Shown: positions 31,046-38,620 of the stretch, in pieces
Numbering within the stretch: position 1 is the stretch's first letter
Layout: the number at the start of each line of letters is the position of its first letter
IMG/VR virus record: IMGVR_UViG_3300007722_000019
Span: 1-54,251 of that record
DNA from: a virus
Strand: one strand, 5' to 3'
DNA: 54,251 nt
Made by a program: the position numbers and the translations under genes
Notes under the pieces: model-generated
Databases searched by the model: none
The model's input: the letters and a program-made list of their open reading frames with translations, nothing else
Told to the model about the DNA's origin: nothing

Positions 31046-31900
31046 ATGATGTATTCAGATAAATTTGTCGTGGCTATCAAGGTTGGCGGCAAGGTATTGC
31101 GAGAAACCAAAGATCTCGTCACTCTGCCATTCGGTTCAGAGTTTTCAGTTTTAGTAAAAAACTTAAATTCCCGTAGAGCAAAATTCATATTAGACATCGA
31201 TGGCACAAATGCATTAGATGGCCAGGAAATCATTGTGAATGCAAATTCCGAAGTTGAAATGAAACGATTTATACGTAATGGAAATATGAACGAAGGTAAC
31301 GCCTTTAAGTTCATTGAACGCACAACAGCAATCGAAGATGGTCCACGCGGTATTAAAGTAGACGATGGTGTAGTTCGTGTTGAATTTTGGTTCGAGAAAG
31401 AAGTTCCGGAAATAAAAACAACATATCACAATGATGTATGGTGGAATACTTATAATCGTCCTCCACCATTTGGCGGTATCAGGTACGGTCACTATGATTC
31501 ATATACATCGACAGCAAAAGGTGCAGTTGGCAACAGTGACTCGGGTGGATCTACATTAAGTTCGGCAAGTCTCGGAAGCGTAACACGTGGCATGAATGTT
31601 CAGACCCAGACTGCTGAATATGCAGTCCCACAGAATGCATCAGTTAAATCTGTTGTATCGGATGTCGGCATCACTGTGCCAGGTTCAAAAGTAGAACAGC
31701 AGTTTACACCAGTTTACGGATTTAACTCCGAAGCTGCATCCAGCGTCATTATTTTACGCTTAGCTGGTAAAGTGGGCAGCGTCGAAGTTGTTGCACCAGT
31801 TACGGTTCATACTAAGAATATTTGCTCAACATGTTCACATACAAATAAAGCAAATTCGAGATTTTGCAGCCAATGCGGAACTTCTTTAGAATTGATTTAA
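31046..31900 (+). CDS. phage protein with C-terminal zinc ribbon
   Basis: 284 residues. The C-terminus CSTC-x9-FCSQCGTSL is a zinc ribbon. The N-terminal half is beta-rich (VVAIKVGGKVLRE...), the middle Gly/Ser/Thr-rich. Looks like a structural or adhesin-like protein but is not recognised. SD AAAAGGA. Confidence 0.55.
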   Translation: MMYSDKFVVAIKVGGKVLRETKDLVTLPFGSEFSVLVKNLNSRRAKFILDIDGTNALDGQEIIVNANSEVEMKRFIRNGNMNEGNAFKFIERTTAIEDGPRGIKVDDGVVRVEFWFEKEVPEIKTTYHNDVWWNTYNRPPPFGGIRYGHYDSYTSTAKGAVGNSDSGGSTLSSASLGSVTRGMNVQTQTAEYAVPQNASVKSVVSDVGITVPGSKVEQQFTPVYGFNSEAASSVIILRLAGKVGSVEVVAPVTVHTKNICSTCSHTNKANSRFCSQCGTSLELI

Positions 31901-31904
31901 CCAC

Positions 31905-31933
31905 TTGACAGAAGATGCCACTATTGTTAAAGT
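31905..31933 (+). promoter_or_regulatory. sigma70-type promoter for RNA cluster
   Basis: TTGACA, 17-base spacer, TAAAGT. About 10 bases upstream of the first structured RNA. Confidence 0.65.
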
Positions 31934-31943
31934 AGTGACATAG

Positions 31944-32065
31944 TAACAAACAATACATAGCATCACATATGTTATGTATTGGGCAAGACATCCTGTAGCA
32001 TATAGTAATGCGCTAGAAATAGAGACCTGGCTGCAAACCCTGGGAAGGCTCTGCTTTGTTTGTTA
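31944..32065 (+). ncRNA. structured RNA closed by taacaaaca/tgtttgtta
   Basis: 9-bp closing stem; inner aatacata/tatgtatt hairpin and agagacct/aggctct. No ORF. First of three in a row behind one promoter. Confidence 0.5.
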
Positions 32066-32069
32066 TTGT

Positions 32070-32150
32070 GTTTAAGAATTAAGTATAGCGGTGTGTGACA
32101 TACTGAGTGGGCAGACGTGCTTCAAAGGAGTCTCTACTTAATTCTTAAAC
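32070..32150 (+). ncRNA. structured RNA with 16-bp closing stem
   Basis: 32070-32085 pairs perfectly over 16 bp with 32135-32150, holding a 49-base loop. Function unknown. Confidence 0.55.
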
Positions 32151-32152
32151 AC

Positions 32153-32220
32153 AAATGACTAGTTTAGTAGCCAGAACATAGCGTATTGTGGAGAACTTGG
32201 TTCGAGTCCAAGGTCATTTT
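32153..32220 (+). ncRNA. tRNA-like RNA with truncated anticodon region
   Basis: aaatgac/gtcattt acceptor, gtt/aac D-stem and a good T-arm cttgg-ttcgagt-ccaag. Only 18 bases lie between D-arm and T-stem, five too few, and no anticodon hairpin forms. Confidence 0.45.
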
Positions 32221-32225
32221 CTGTT

Positions 32226-32298
32226 TTTATCTATTGTGTATATTGGTGTATAAGCATACTCGGCAGATAACCAATGGGGAATCTACGCAATAGATAAA
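32226..32298 (+). ncRNA. structured RNA with 15-bp closing stem
   Basis: 32226-32240 pairs with 32284-32298 (one wobble); inner attggt/accaat hairpin. Confidence 0.5.
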
Positions 32299-32329
32299 CA
32301 TTGATTAACTTTTTAGAAAGATATTGATT

Positions 32330-32554
32330 ATGAATGAATTCCTCACCGAGCACGTAGACAAATTCGCCCGAGATTTCCTAAAAGAGGGCCTAGCAAAATT
32401 ACCCAACGAAAACTTCTTATTCTTTAAAAGGATGTACGATCAAGATTTAAATAAATCAATCGATGAAGTAGTCGACTCATTGCCGTTTGACAAATTAGAT
32501 TGGGCAATGATCCAGGTACAGAATTCGGTTGACAAATTAAACAAAATAGTTTAA
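32330..32554 (+). CDS. small phage protein
   Basis: 74 residues, acidic, helical. Not recognised. Preceded by AGAAAGATATTGATT; weak SD. Confidence 0.5.
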   Translation: MNEFLTEHVDKFARDFLKEGLAKLPNENFLFFKRMYDQDLNKSIDEVVDSLPFDKLDWAMIQVQNSVDKLNKIV

Positions 32555-32692
32555 TATATAGGTAAATACAGTTACAACTTAACTAAAGGAAAATATACTA
32601 TGATGTAGATATATTTTAATTCTTCATAAAAATAATTTGACAATTCTCATTGCAATTTTGTAGAAATCAAATTTTAATTTTAAGGAAGAAAC

Positions 32693-33064
32693 ATGAACAA
32701 TTTAATGAACTTAACCGAAGTAGTTTCGGACGCACCTAAATCATTTACTGATATCAGGGCAAAATGGAAGGCACGAGCTGCCCTCAAAAACATTATCAAA
32801 GAAGACGTTGTTACGCTTTGTATCTATAAATCCGTTATGGCGGGTGAAGGCAAAGAAGGTGCAATCGAACGATTGAATAAATCATTCACACCTATCACAA
32901 ATACTATTAAATTAGCAAATGGTGCATATCCATATTTTGGTGTTTACTCATCCTTGTATGGTGTCAGAGGCTGCCCAGTTTATAATTGGCTCGATGAAAC
33001 TGAAAAGAAAGCAGTTTTAGAAATCGCCAAAAGTATTAAAGCAACCGGAAAGGCACTAGCATGA
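32693..33064 (+). CDS. hypothetical phage protein
   Basis: 123 residues; KWKARAALKNII and a C-terminal helix. SD AAGGAAGAA. The stop overlaps the next ATG (ATGA). No domain recognised. The gap before it (32555-32692) holds only a 9-codon frame with an internal TAG. Confidence 0.55.
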   Translation: MNNLMNLTEVVSDAPKSFTDIRAKWKARAALKNIIKEDVVTLCIYKSVMAGEGKEGAIERLNKSFTPITNTIKLANGAYPYFGVYSSLYGVRGCPVYNWLDETEKKAVLEIAKSIKATGKALA

Positions 33065-33387
33065 GTTCGTATATCTATACATTCATCCGAGAGGATATTT
33101 CTGCTGCTCAAAAGATCGTCCAAACTGGTCATGCATGTTATGAGGCAGGCAAACTGTTTAAAGACGCGAATGGCATCTCGAATTTAGTGCTTTTATCGGC
33201 GAAAAATGAGGATGACATCAAAGTCATTGCTTAGATGCTTGATATGCGTGGCATTGATTTTTATGCATTTTATGAGCCAGATACTAACATTGGATTCAGT
33301 GCAATTTGTACTCGCCCTATAACTGATAAACTGGAACGCAAGTTTTTCCGTAAGTGGGATTTATTTAGGGGAGAAATGACACAATGA
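33061..33387 (+). CDS. Pth2-like protein with in-frame TAG
   Basis: 108 sense codons plus TAG at 33232-33234. IREDISAAQKIVQTGHACYEA and LLSAKNEDDIKVIA..MLDMRGIDFYAFYEP resemble peptidyl-tRNA hydrolase 2 (..GK.AAQ.GHA.., ..L...A...GI...). The frame is overlapped on both sides by ATGA junctions, so it is a genuine operon member. TAG sits where Gln or Glu would be plausible. Needs amber readthrough. Confidence 0.6.
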
Positions 33388-33992
33388 AAATAACATATAC
33401 ACCTAATCCGTTGAATACTATCGTTGAATTGGATGATCACGAATTAGAAGTTTTCAGATTAAAACTAAAGCTTAAAGAATATGAGGATCTTTTATTTAGT
33501 GCTCATTTTCATTTGCAAGAAGATGAGTCATGGTTTGATATTAATAGGGCACGGAAAGAATTAGACCCGGTATACTGGTGCACAGATGATAAATCTAAAC
33601 TCGAAGAACGAGTCGATGAATTATTAGAACATTACGTAGAAGAACTCGCAGGTTCTCACATCGGGGACTGTACTTGTTTTGCTGCCAGTTGTTCCAAATG
33701 TAATGCTGAAAGCATCCTCGGCATCGATACTATTAAGGGACTTGGAAAACATCCGGGTCATAAGATACAATCGGTGTTTAACTATAAAGATGGTGATATT
33801 TGGAAAGAACGGACAATGGACGAGGCGCTGGAACTTCTTCGAGTGTATGATCCAAAGCCAACCGGCCCGGGATGGGAAAAAGTGGGAGGATATGAACAAT
33901 ATGTTCCTCGATGGACACAAGAGGCCAAACACGCATATGAGTGGTTACTGGATTATAAAACGACTAAACTTGTATCGGTTGACATAAAGTAA
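33384..33992 (+). CDS. conserved phage hypothetical
   Basis: 202 residues. Contains CTCFAASCSKCNAESILG, a Cys-rich centre that could bind zinc, and a C-terminal WTQEAKHAYEWL. Not recognised. Confidence 0.55.
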   Translation: MKITYTPNPLNTIVELDDHELEVFRLKLKLKEYEDLLFSAHFHLQEDESWFDINRARKELDPVYWCTDDKSKLEERVDELLEHYVEELAGSHIGDCTCFAASCSKCNAESILGIDTIKGLGKHPGHKIQSVFNYKDGDIWKERTMDEALELLRVYDPKPTGPGWEKVGGYEQYVPRWTQEAKHAYEWLLDYKTTKLVSVDIK

Positions 33993-34007
33993 TGTATATA
34001 CTATAAT
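33979..34007 (+). promoter_or_regulatory. sigma70-type promoter for suppressor tRNA
   Basis: TTGACA, 17-base spacer, TATAAT; predicted start falls within 3-4 bases of the tRNA 5' end. Confidence 0.7.
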
Positions 34008-34016
34008 ATGTTATAT

Positions 34017-34091
34017 TCGCCAGTAGCTCAGCGGCCGAGCAAGAGCCTCTAAAACTCCTAGTCGTGGGTTCGAATCCCACCTGGCGAACCA
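34017..34091 (+). tRNA. amber-suppressor tRNA (anticodon CTA)
   Basis: Perfect 7-bp acceptor tcgccag/ctggcga, U8-A9, D-arm gctc/gagc, perfect T-arm gtggg-ttcgaat-cccac, A73, CCA. Canonical spacing puts the seven-base loop at 34047-34053 (ctctaaa): U33, CTA at 34049-34051, A37. The stem has mismatches at both ends. Reads UAG. Amino-acid identity not determinable by eye. Confidence 0.85.
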
Positions 34092-34102
34092 TTATTCAAA
34101 TT

Positions 34103-34312
34103 ATGTATACGCATTACGTTAAATGGGATCAGAATAAATCATGGAAAAAGGAGTTTCCGCCCGAGATGGTATTCCTTTTTGACATTGCACCCCCGGCCCG
34201 AGAAACCTCCGATGGAATATACTGGAACTGGTTTGGGGCACCTACGAGAATTCAAATAAATATTTACGACGAAGAGACTATTGTAGCTTTTAAATTAAAA
34301 TTTCCAAAATGA
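34103..34312 (+). CDS. hypothetical phage protein
   Basis: 69 residues, starts 11 bases after the tRNA CCA; no clear SD. Stop overlaps the denV ATG. Not recognised. Confidence 0.5.
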   Translation: MYTHYVKWDQNKSWKKEFPPEMVFLFDIAPPARETSDGIYWNWFGAPTRIQINIYDEETIVAFKLKFPK

Positions 34313-34800
34313 CCCGAATAAATCTAGTCCATGTGCAAGATCTTGCCGACCAACATCTTTTTGCCGAATGGCGCGAGATCAAAATGATTGTGCCTGCTGC
34401 AAAGAGATCACTTTGCGCGAAGCCTGTTTCCAAGATTTACGAAAAAATATGCCCTGTGTATACGCTGAATACAGGTCACGTTACTTTCTTTTATAATAAA
34501 CTTACGTTCCTAAATGACAGATTTGACGAGCTGACTCAGGAGCTTCTTCAACGTGGGTTCGATATTACCTTGTTTAATTTCATAACCGAAGATTTTAAGT
34601 TTGTGCATGACAGAATAGGTCAAATAGAATGGTTACCCACGAAAAAAGATACCAAAGTAAATATTGATCGCATTTCTTTACGATTAAACGAACGCCCGGC
34701 TTGGTACAGATATTATGGAGATGTTTATACTCCAGATTTTTTTATTGACAGATACAACCAGCAACTCACAGTTGACACGCTCGTTAAATGTACTATATAA
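34309..34800 (+). CDS. denV: pyrimidine-dimer DNA glycosylase (endonuclease V)
   Basis: 163 residues. MTRINLVHVQDLADQHLFAEWRE has the catalytic Thr2 and conserved Glu; GHVTFFYNKLTFL, ELLQRGF and RPAWYRYYG match T4 DenV throughout, though longer by about 25 residues. Cuts at UV dimers by base excision. Confidence 0.95.
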   Translation: MTRINLVHVQDLADQHLFAEWREIKMIVPAAKRSLCAKPVSKIYEKICPVYTLNTGHVTFFYNKLTFLNDRFDELTQELLQRGFDITLFNFITEDFKFVHDRIGQIEWLPTKKDTKVNIDRISLRLNERPAWYRYYGDVYTPDFFIDRYNQQLTVDTLVKCTI

Positions 34801-34801
34801 T
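34772..34801 (+). promoter_or_regulatory. sigma70-type promoter
   Basis: TTGACA, 18-base spacer, TATAAT at the end of denV. Confidence 0.5.
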
Positions 34802-34815
34802 ATACGAAAAGATAT

Positions 34816-35205
34816 ATGAAAGTAGGATTTACCGGCACAAGAGAAGGAATGACCCAATCTCAGAAAGAACAATTTGTTTTGAAATTCTATGAATTAAATG
34901 TTTGTGAATTTCATCACGGTGATTGCAGAGGTGCAGACGAAGAAGCAAATAATATTGTAAGAGAATTCTTCCCGGATGTTTTTATTGTAATTCATCCGCC
35001 TCGCCTTACATATCAACGAGCATATTGCAAAGGTGACGAAATTCGTGAACCGGATGATTACCTGCCACGAGATCGAAGGATTGTAGATTACACAGATGCA
35101 TTGATTGGCGCTCCTAAGTTTGACAAAGAAGATAAGAGTGGTTCGTGGTATACAATTCGATATGCACGAGCATCGGGTAAAGATTTTTATGTAATGAAAC
35201 GATGA
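34816..35205 (+). CDS. SLOG/YspA-like nucleotide-binding protein
   Basis: 129 residues. GFTGTREG near the start, HHGDCRGADEEA in the middle and LPRDRRIVDYTD match small SLOG-fold proteins that bind nucleotides or ADP-ribose derivatives, common in phages. Stop overlaps the next ATG. Confidence 0.75.
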   Translation: MKVGFTGTREGMTQSQKEQFVLKFYELNVCEFHHGDCRGADEEANNIVREFFPDVFIVIHPPRLTYQRAYCKGDEIREPDDYLPRDRRIVDYTDALIGAPKFDKEDKSGSWYTIRYARASGKDFYVMKR

Positions 35206-35447
35206 CTAAGAAATATTTCACAGAAAGAGTAATCCACAATAAAGCACAATGTCTTATCTGTAAGGACATCATTGAATCGACGCATCGACACGATTTTAAA
35301 TGGTGTAAGTGTAACACTTTAGCAGTTGACGGCGGCCACGATTATACCAGACGATGTTTTAGTAAGGGCACAGAAACCTGGTTAGAACTTAGCACATTCG
35401 AACAAATCGAACGTGAAAAATATGACTGGGAAAAAGATGATGAGTGA
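35202..35447 (+). CDS. DUF7695-like zinc protein
   Basis: 81 residues. C-x2-C then HDFKWCKC and VDGGHDYTRR form a compact zinc-ribbon pattern found in small phage proteins. Function unknown. Confidence 0.65.
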   Translation: MTKKYFTERVIHNKAQCLICKDIIESTHRHDFKWCKCNTLAVDGGHDYTRRCFSKGTETWLELSTFEQIEREKYDWEKDDE

Positions 35448-35637
35448 AGACTTAGTTTTTCGACTCAGGAAACGAGCTGAAATTCGCCGGCAAATTTCTA
35501 CACGGAAAAGTGTTCAGGAAAATAAGCCGGACAGGATTGCAGATTTACTCGAAGAAGCAGCAAATGAAATAGAAGCATTGCGTAAAAGGAATAGTGATCA
35601 GGGTTGGGAAATAAATCCAGAAAGGATGGGGCAATGA
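35440..35637 (+). CDS. small helical phage protein
   Basis: 65 residues; RIADLLEEAANEIEALR is a coiled-coil helix often seen in small phage genes. Overlaps both neighbours. Confidence 0.55.
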   Translation: MSEDLVFRLRKRAEIRRQISTRKSVQENKPDRIADLLEEAANEIEALRKRNSDQGWEINPERMGQ

Positions 35638-35855
35638 GACATAGAGTTAGATACATAAATTCTCCTTCATATCCGTACAGGGTAGACCGTAAGCGTAAAT
35701 CATGGCACTAGTGGACAGAAGTTGGGTTGTGTACATCTTAGGAATCTGCCAAAGAGTGGATTAAACTTGACATTAAGAGCAAACCGCCGAAATTTGGTGA
35801 AATTGTGTTTCGATACGATGAATTAGATCAAGTAGTAGATAAACTAAAAGGTTAA
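35634..35855 (+). CDS. hypothetical protein with two in-frame TAG codons
   Basis: ATGA-coupled to the previous gene, ends TAA 35853-35855. TAG at 35709-35711 and 35739-35741 interrupt an otherwise normal frame (…KSWH-TAG-WTEVGLCTS-TAG-ESAKEWI…). Codon use on both sides looks coding, and the next gene begins 2 bases later. Requires amber readthrough to make the 73-residue product. Confidence 0.6.
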
Positions 35856-35856
35856 T

Positions 35857-36183
35857 ATGAAATACAGAGTTAAAATAGGTTCCTCGGACATACATCCGTT
35901 TATTATACAAAGAAAGAATGAGAAAGCTTTTCTTTCATTCTGGCGAACAGTCGAACGAGCCAAGACCGAATATGATGTAAAAAGATTTATGCAAATTTCG
36001 GTTGCAAGGCATGCTAAATTTAAAATCGGTGCTGTCATTGCAACATATGATGAAATGGATTTAATAGCAGATACGTTAAAGGATAAAGCAGCAGTGTCTG
36101 CTGAATATTATATCCCACAGGCGGCAATGGAAAGTGCAAATGTGAAACCAGGTACTATAGCAAGAGGAATTACAAAAATATGA
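35857..36183 (+). CDS. hypothetical phage protein
   Basis: 108 residues, basic. Start 2 bases after the previous stop; AAAAGG upstream. Stop overlaps the next ATG. Not recognised. Confidence 0.55.
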   Translation: MKYRVKIGSSDIHPFIIQRKNEKAFLSFWRTVERAKTEYDVKRFMQISVARHAKFKIGAVIATYDEMDLIADTLKDKAAVSAEYYIPQAAMESANVKPGTIARGITKI

Positions 36184-36374
36184 AATCACAAATTGTAACA
36201 TTATTCGAAGATGAGAACGGTGAGACCGTTCTCCCATTGCCGGAAAGTTTGTTCGATGGCGATGAACCTTGGTTCCAAGGTGACACACTTACTTGGAAAG
36301 TCGAACATGACCAAGTGACCATTGTAAATGATTCCTGGAATGACAGACGAACGAAGCGGTTGATTGCTAAATAA
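36180..36374 (+). CDS. small acidic phage protein
   Basis: 64 residues: LFEDENGETVLPLPESLF and DTLTWKV, resembling the start of the gene at 39862 (VDEYGETIPI). Function unknown. Confidence 0.55.
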   Translation: MKSQIVTLFEDENGETVLPLPESLFDGDEPWFQGDTLTWKVEHDQVTIVNDSWNDRRTKRLIAK

Positions 36375-36388
36375 GATTAGTATATAAT
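36360..36388 (+). promoter_or_regulatory. sigma70-type promoter, leaderless spacing
   Basis: TTGATT, 17-base spacer, TATAAT ending 6 bases before ATG 36395. Confidence 0.6.
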
Positions 36389-36394
36389 GTATAA

Positions 36395-36823
36395 ATGACA
36401 GAGATTGAAGAATACATATTACTAAGTAAAGAACTACGGCAGGAACATCTTAGATTAGATGAACCCTGCATTGAGCGTGGTGGTCAAAGTATGTATTTGA
36501 AAGGGTTGCTTGCACATTTACATGATACAACAATACCATCAGGTAAGAAAATTCATGTGTGTCATGCATGCCATAATGGGAAATGTTCCAATCCCAATCA
36601 TGTTTATTGGGGCACTGCAAGTGAAAACTGTTTAGATAAAATGGCAAATGGCGGTAAGTCTCTTTGGGAGAACATGGTAAACAAATATGGTGAAGAAGAG
36701 GCTCGACGCATAAATGCGAAGAAGGGAAATAAAAATGGTTCTGGCAACAAGGGTAATACTTTGGCTGAGGAACACAAAGCAAATATATCTGCTAACTGGT
36801 CTGGCGGAAGAAAAAAGAAATAA
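36395..36823 (+). CDS. HNH endonuclease
   Basis: 142 residues. HVCHACHNGKCSNPNHVYWGT..EN is an HNH_3-type motif with two structural Cys. The C-terminal basic tail is typical of DNA binding. Free-standing homing-type gene next to a tRNA. Confidence 0.8.
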   Translation: MTEIEEYILLSKELRQEHLRLDEPCIERGGQSMYLKGLLAHLHDTTIPSGKKIHVCHACHNGKCSNPNHVYWGTASENCLDKMANGGKSLWENMVNKYGEEEARRINAKKGNKNGSGNKGNTLAEEHKANISANWSGGRKKK

Positions 36824-36824
36824 T

Positions 36825-36908
36825 GCGCGAGTGGTGGAATGGTATACACGGTGGTCTTAGAAGCCACTGCCGAAAGGATTAAGAGTTCGAGTCTCTTCTT
36901 GCGCACCA
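36825..36908 (+). tRNA. tRNA-Leu(TAG)
   Basis: Acceptor gcgcgag/cttgcgc, anticodon arm gtggt-cttagaa-gccac (TAG), long class II variable arm, T-arm aagag-ttcgagt-ctctt, CCA. Starts 1 base after a stop codon. Confidence 0.92.
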
Positions 36909-36948
36909 AATAATGTCTCCCAGGGGGCACCAAATGTAGAAAGATTAT

Positions 36949-37140
36949 ATGCAAACAATGTTTAGTGTAGATATGTGTGACAGAGACGGCGACGTTATCG
37001 AAGCTGGCATATTTATTCATATTGAGAACACAACAATCCTGAAATTCAAAGATACAGTCGAGTTAGAAGATTTCGCAAGAGGACTGTTGAGCATGATTGC
37101 AGAGATAAAAGAAAACTATCCGGAACATGCAGACGATTGA
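36949..37140 (+). CDS. hypothetical phage protein
   Basis: 63 residues. Beta-rich N-terminus, helical C-terminus. Upstream GTAGAAAG is a weak SD. Overlaps the next gene by 14 bases. Confidence 0.5.
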   Translation: MQTMFSVDMCDRDGDVIEAGIFIHIENTTILKFKDTVELEDFARGLLSMIAEIKENYPEHADD

Positions 37141-37334
37141 AGAGAGACATGTCGCTTGCCCATCTTGCAGAGGTTTTGGGGCAAAATGGGTAGGAAAAAC
37201 TCAAATGGCACTCAGACGTCGAGGCAACAATGGCCCCGTGTAATACTTGTCGAGGTAAGGAAACTATACCCGATAGTGATTATATCATTTATAAACTGTG
37301 TGGAAAGTTGCCAAGTAAGAATGATGAAAACTGA
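37127..37334 (+). CDS. CxxC zinc protein split by a +1 frameshift
   Basis: Frame 1 from ATG 37127 reads ...ACPSCRGFGAKW... and stops at TAA 37241. The +1 frame continues APCNTCRGKETIPDSDYIIYKL to TGA 37332. Joined near GGC CCC GTG (37231-37239) it gives a DnaJ-like CxxCxGxG pair. Either a +1 slip on a CCC run, a one-base insertion, or a sequence error. Confidence 0.45.
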
Positions 37335-37506
37335 ATATACAAGATACATTCAATGTACGGAGTGCGGCGGCCTGGGCCAGCAGATGACCGCTAAAATGTA
37401 TCCGAGTGGCCATACAGAGATATGGGAAGATTGTGAAATATGCGAAGGCATGGGTGAATTCGAGGAAGCAGATTATTTGGTATTAAAGTTAGAAGGAAGA
37501 GTTTAA
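37321..37506 (+). CDS. DnaJ-type zinc-finger small protein
   Basis: 61 residues. CTECGGLG and CEICEGMGEF are paired CxxCxGxG motifs as in the DnaJ zinc finger. Start overlaps the end of 37127. Function unknown; such proteins often assist folding or bind RNA. Confidence 0.6.
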   Translation: MMKTEYTRYIQCTECGGLGQQMTAKMYPSGHTEIWEDCEICEGMGEFEEADYLVLKLEGRV

Positions 37507-37509
37507 GAA

Positions 37510-37631
37510 GTTGTAGTTGTATCTGGCGGGAGCATTAGTCCCTACCATAATATGGTATATTTGATTTGGTGAAAGTCCAACTAGCAATCGAGCGCACAAA
37601 ACATAGCCCGCGGAGTTTCGATAACTACAAC
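37510..37631 (+). ncRNA. structured RNA with GGUGAAAGUCC segment
   Basis: gttgtagtt/aactacaac (9 bp) closes the element; gcggg/cccgc and accat/atggt form inside, and ttggtgaaagtccaa is a hairpin. The GGTGAAAGTCC string recalls the cobalamin riboswitch core but the rest does not fit. Function unknown. Confidence 0.45.
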
Positions 37632-37643
37632 AACTTAGAAGGC

Positions 37644-37672
37644 TTGACAGCAGCAGTATTAAAAGGTAAAAT
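37644..37672 (+). promoter_or_regulatory. sigma70-type promoter for tRNA-Val
   Basis: TTGACA, 17-base spacer, TAAAAT, 22 bases before the tRNA. Confidence 0.6.
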
Positions 37673-37694
37673 AGACACAAGTTAAAAGAATATT

Positions 37695-37770
37695 GGGCGA
37701 TTATTTCAGCGGTTAGAATGATGCTTTTACATGGCATTGGTCGTAAGTTCGAATCTTACATCGCCCACCA
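37695..37770 (+). tRNA. tRNA-Val(TAC)
   Basis: Perfect acceptor gggcgat/atcgccc, stem atgct/ggcat with loop tttacat (TAC), T-arm gtaag-ttcgaat-cttac, CCA. Second Val(TAC). Confidence 0.88.
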
Positions 37771-37899
37771 AGAATTCATATCCGAGCGTGGATATAAAAG
37801 TCCGTCTCCGAGCCAGGCAACATGACTCGCTAAAACAGTATTGCAGGTTTGGCCCTAGATCGCTACCTGCCGTGATTATGGCAGTATAATAAACTGGTC

Positions 37900-37917
37900 C
37901 GTGAATTGAAACGTTAG
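37900..37917 (+). repeat. RNA repeat box 1, copy A
   Basis: cgtgaattgaaacgttag. Confidence 0.65.
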
Positions 37918-38070
37918 CAAACCGACTTTGAATATCGGCTGCGAAATACTAATTCGCATCCAGCCTACGATGTAAAAGGTTAGAGCCGGGCCTGGCAGTG
38001 GGGCATTGTAAAAATTCCACTCCGGTCACACCGTGAAGATGAGCGCCCAAACTATGGCGTTAAACTGATT

Positions 38071-38088
38071 CGTGAGTTGAAACGTTAG
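38071..38088 (+). repeat. RNA repeat box 1, copy B
   Basis: cgtgagttgaaacgttag; 17 of 18 identical to copy A. Confidence 0.65.
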
Positions 38089-38268
38089 TCTGTGGACTCG
38101 GGTACTGCAGGCGAAGCACTAATTGTCGTCTCCCGATATATATGTACTAGAACTGGATTCTTGTATAGACGTTAAATGTAGTCGGTGCTTGCAAGTTTTA
38201 AGAAACTGCGGTCATAGACTTCCTGGACCATAACTCAGAAGCGGAGCTTATTTCTCCCGTAAACAATA

Positions 38269-38286
38269 CGTGAGCTAAAACGTTAG
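38269..38286 (+). repeat. RNA repeat box 1, copy C
   Basis: cgtgagctaaaacgttag; 16 of 18 identical to copy B. Confidence 0.65.
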
Positions 38287-38546
38287 TTGAAAATGCACAA
38301 TAGTGAGTAGACGAAGTTATAATCCACATGCTGACAATCCATGTAATTGATTGTCCGGTTGACTTCAAGCCGTTACGTCGAAGTGGGGGACAATTGGCTA
38401 ACCCATCACGAGTCGATTGCTTTTGTGGGGTTTAAAGGAAACAGCCCGAGTGAGTAGTAACACTATAGTCCATGGACTGAAAAACATATCGGGGGCCGAT
38501 CCGTTAGCGTTAGATGTTTGGAAAACCTGACGCAAGCTATAATTTA

Positions 38547-38620
38547 CTCGGTATGGTGAAATGGTATCACTTGTCGTTTGGGACGACAGAGCGTAGGTTC
38601 GATTCCTGCTACCGAGACCA
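38547..38620 (+). tRNA. tRNA-Pro(TGG)
   Basis: Perfect acceptor ctcggta/taccgag, anticodon arm tgtcg-tttggga-cgaca (TGG), T-arm gtagg-ttcgatt-cctgc, CCA. Confidence 0.93.

Larger units (their letters stand above)
37771..38546 (+). ncRNA. long non-coding region with a three-copy RNA repeat
   Basis: No convincing ORF. Box 1, roughly AAAC-n-CGTGARYTRAAACGTTAG, occurs at 37900-37917, 38071-38088 and 38269-38286. Each copy is followed 41-43 bases later by CGAA-n-TAAT (37942, 38112, 38312). Units of about 170-200 bases. A degenerate fourth copy may lie near 37832. Looks like a tandem family of structured RNAs. Confidence 0.5.

Noticed and set aside
37510-37631. Cobalamin riboswitch
   Set aside because: Only the GGTGAAAGTCC string fits; the expected GCCAC and B12-box parts are missing and no B12-related gene follows.
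37771-38546. CRISPR array
   Set aside because: Only three diverged boxes with unequal 171-198 base spacing; no short regular spacers and no cas genes.
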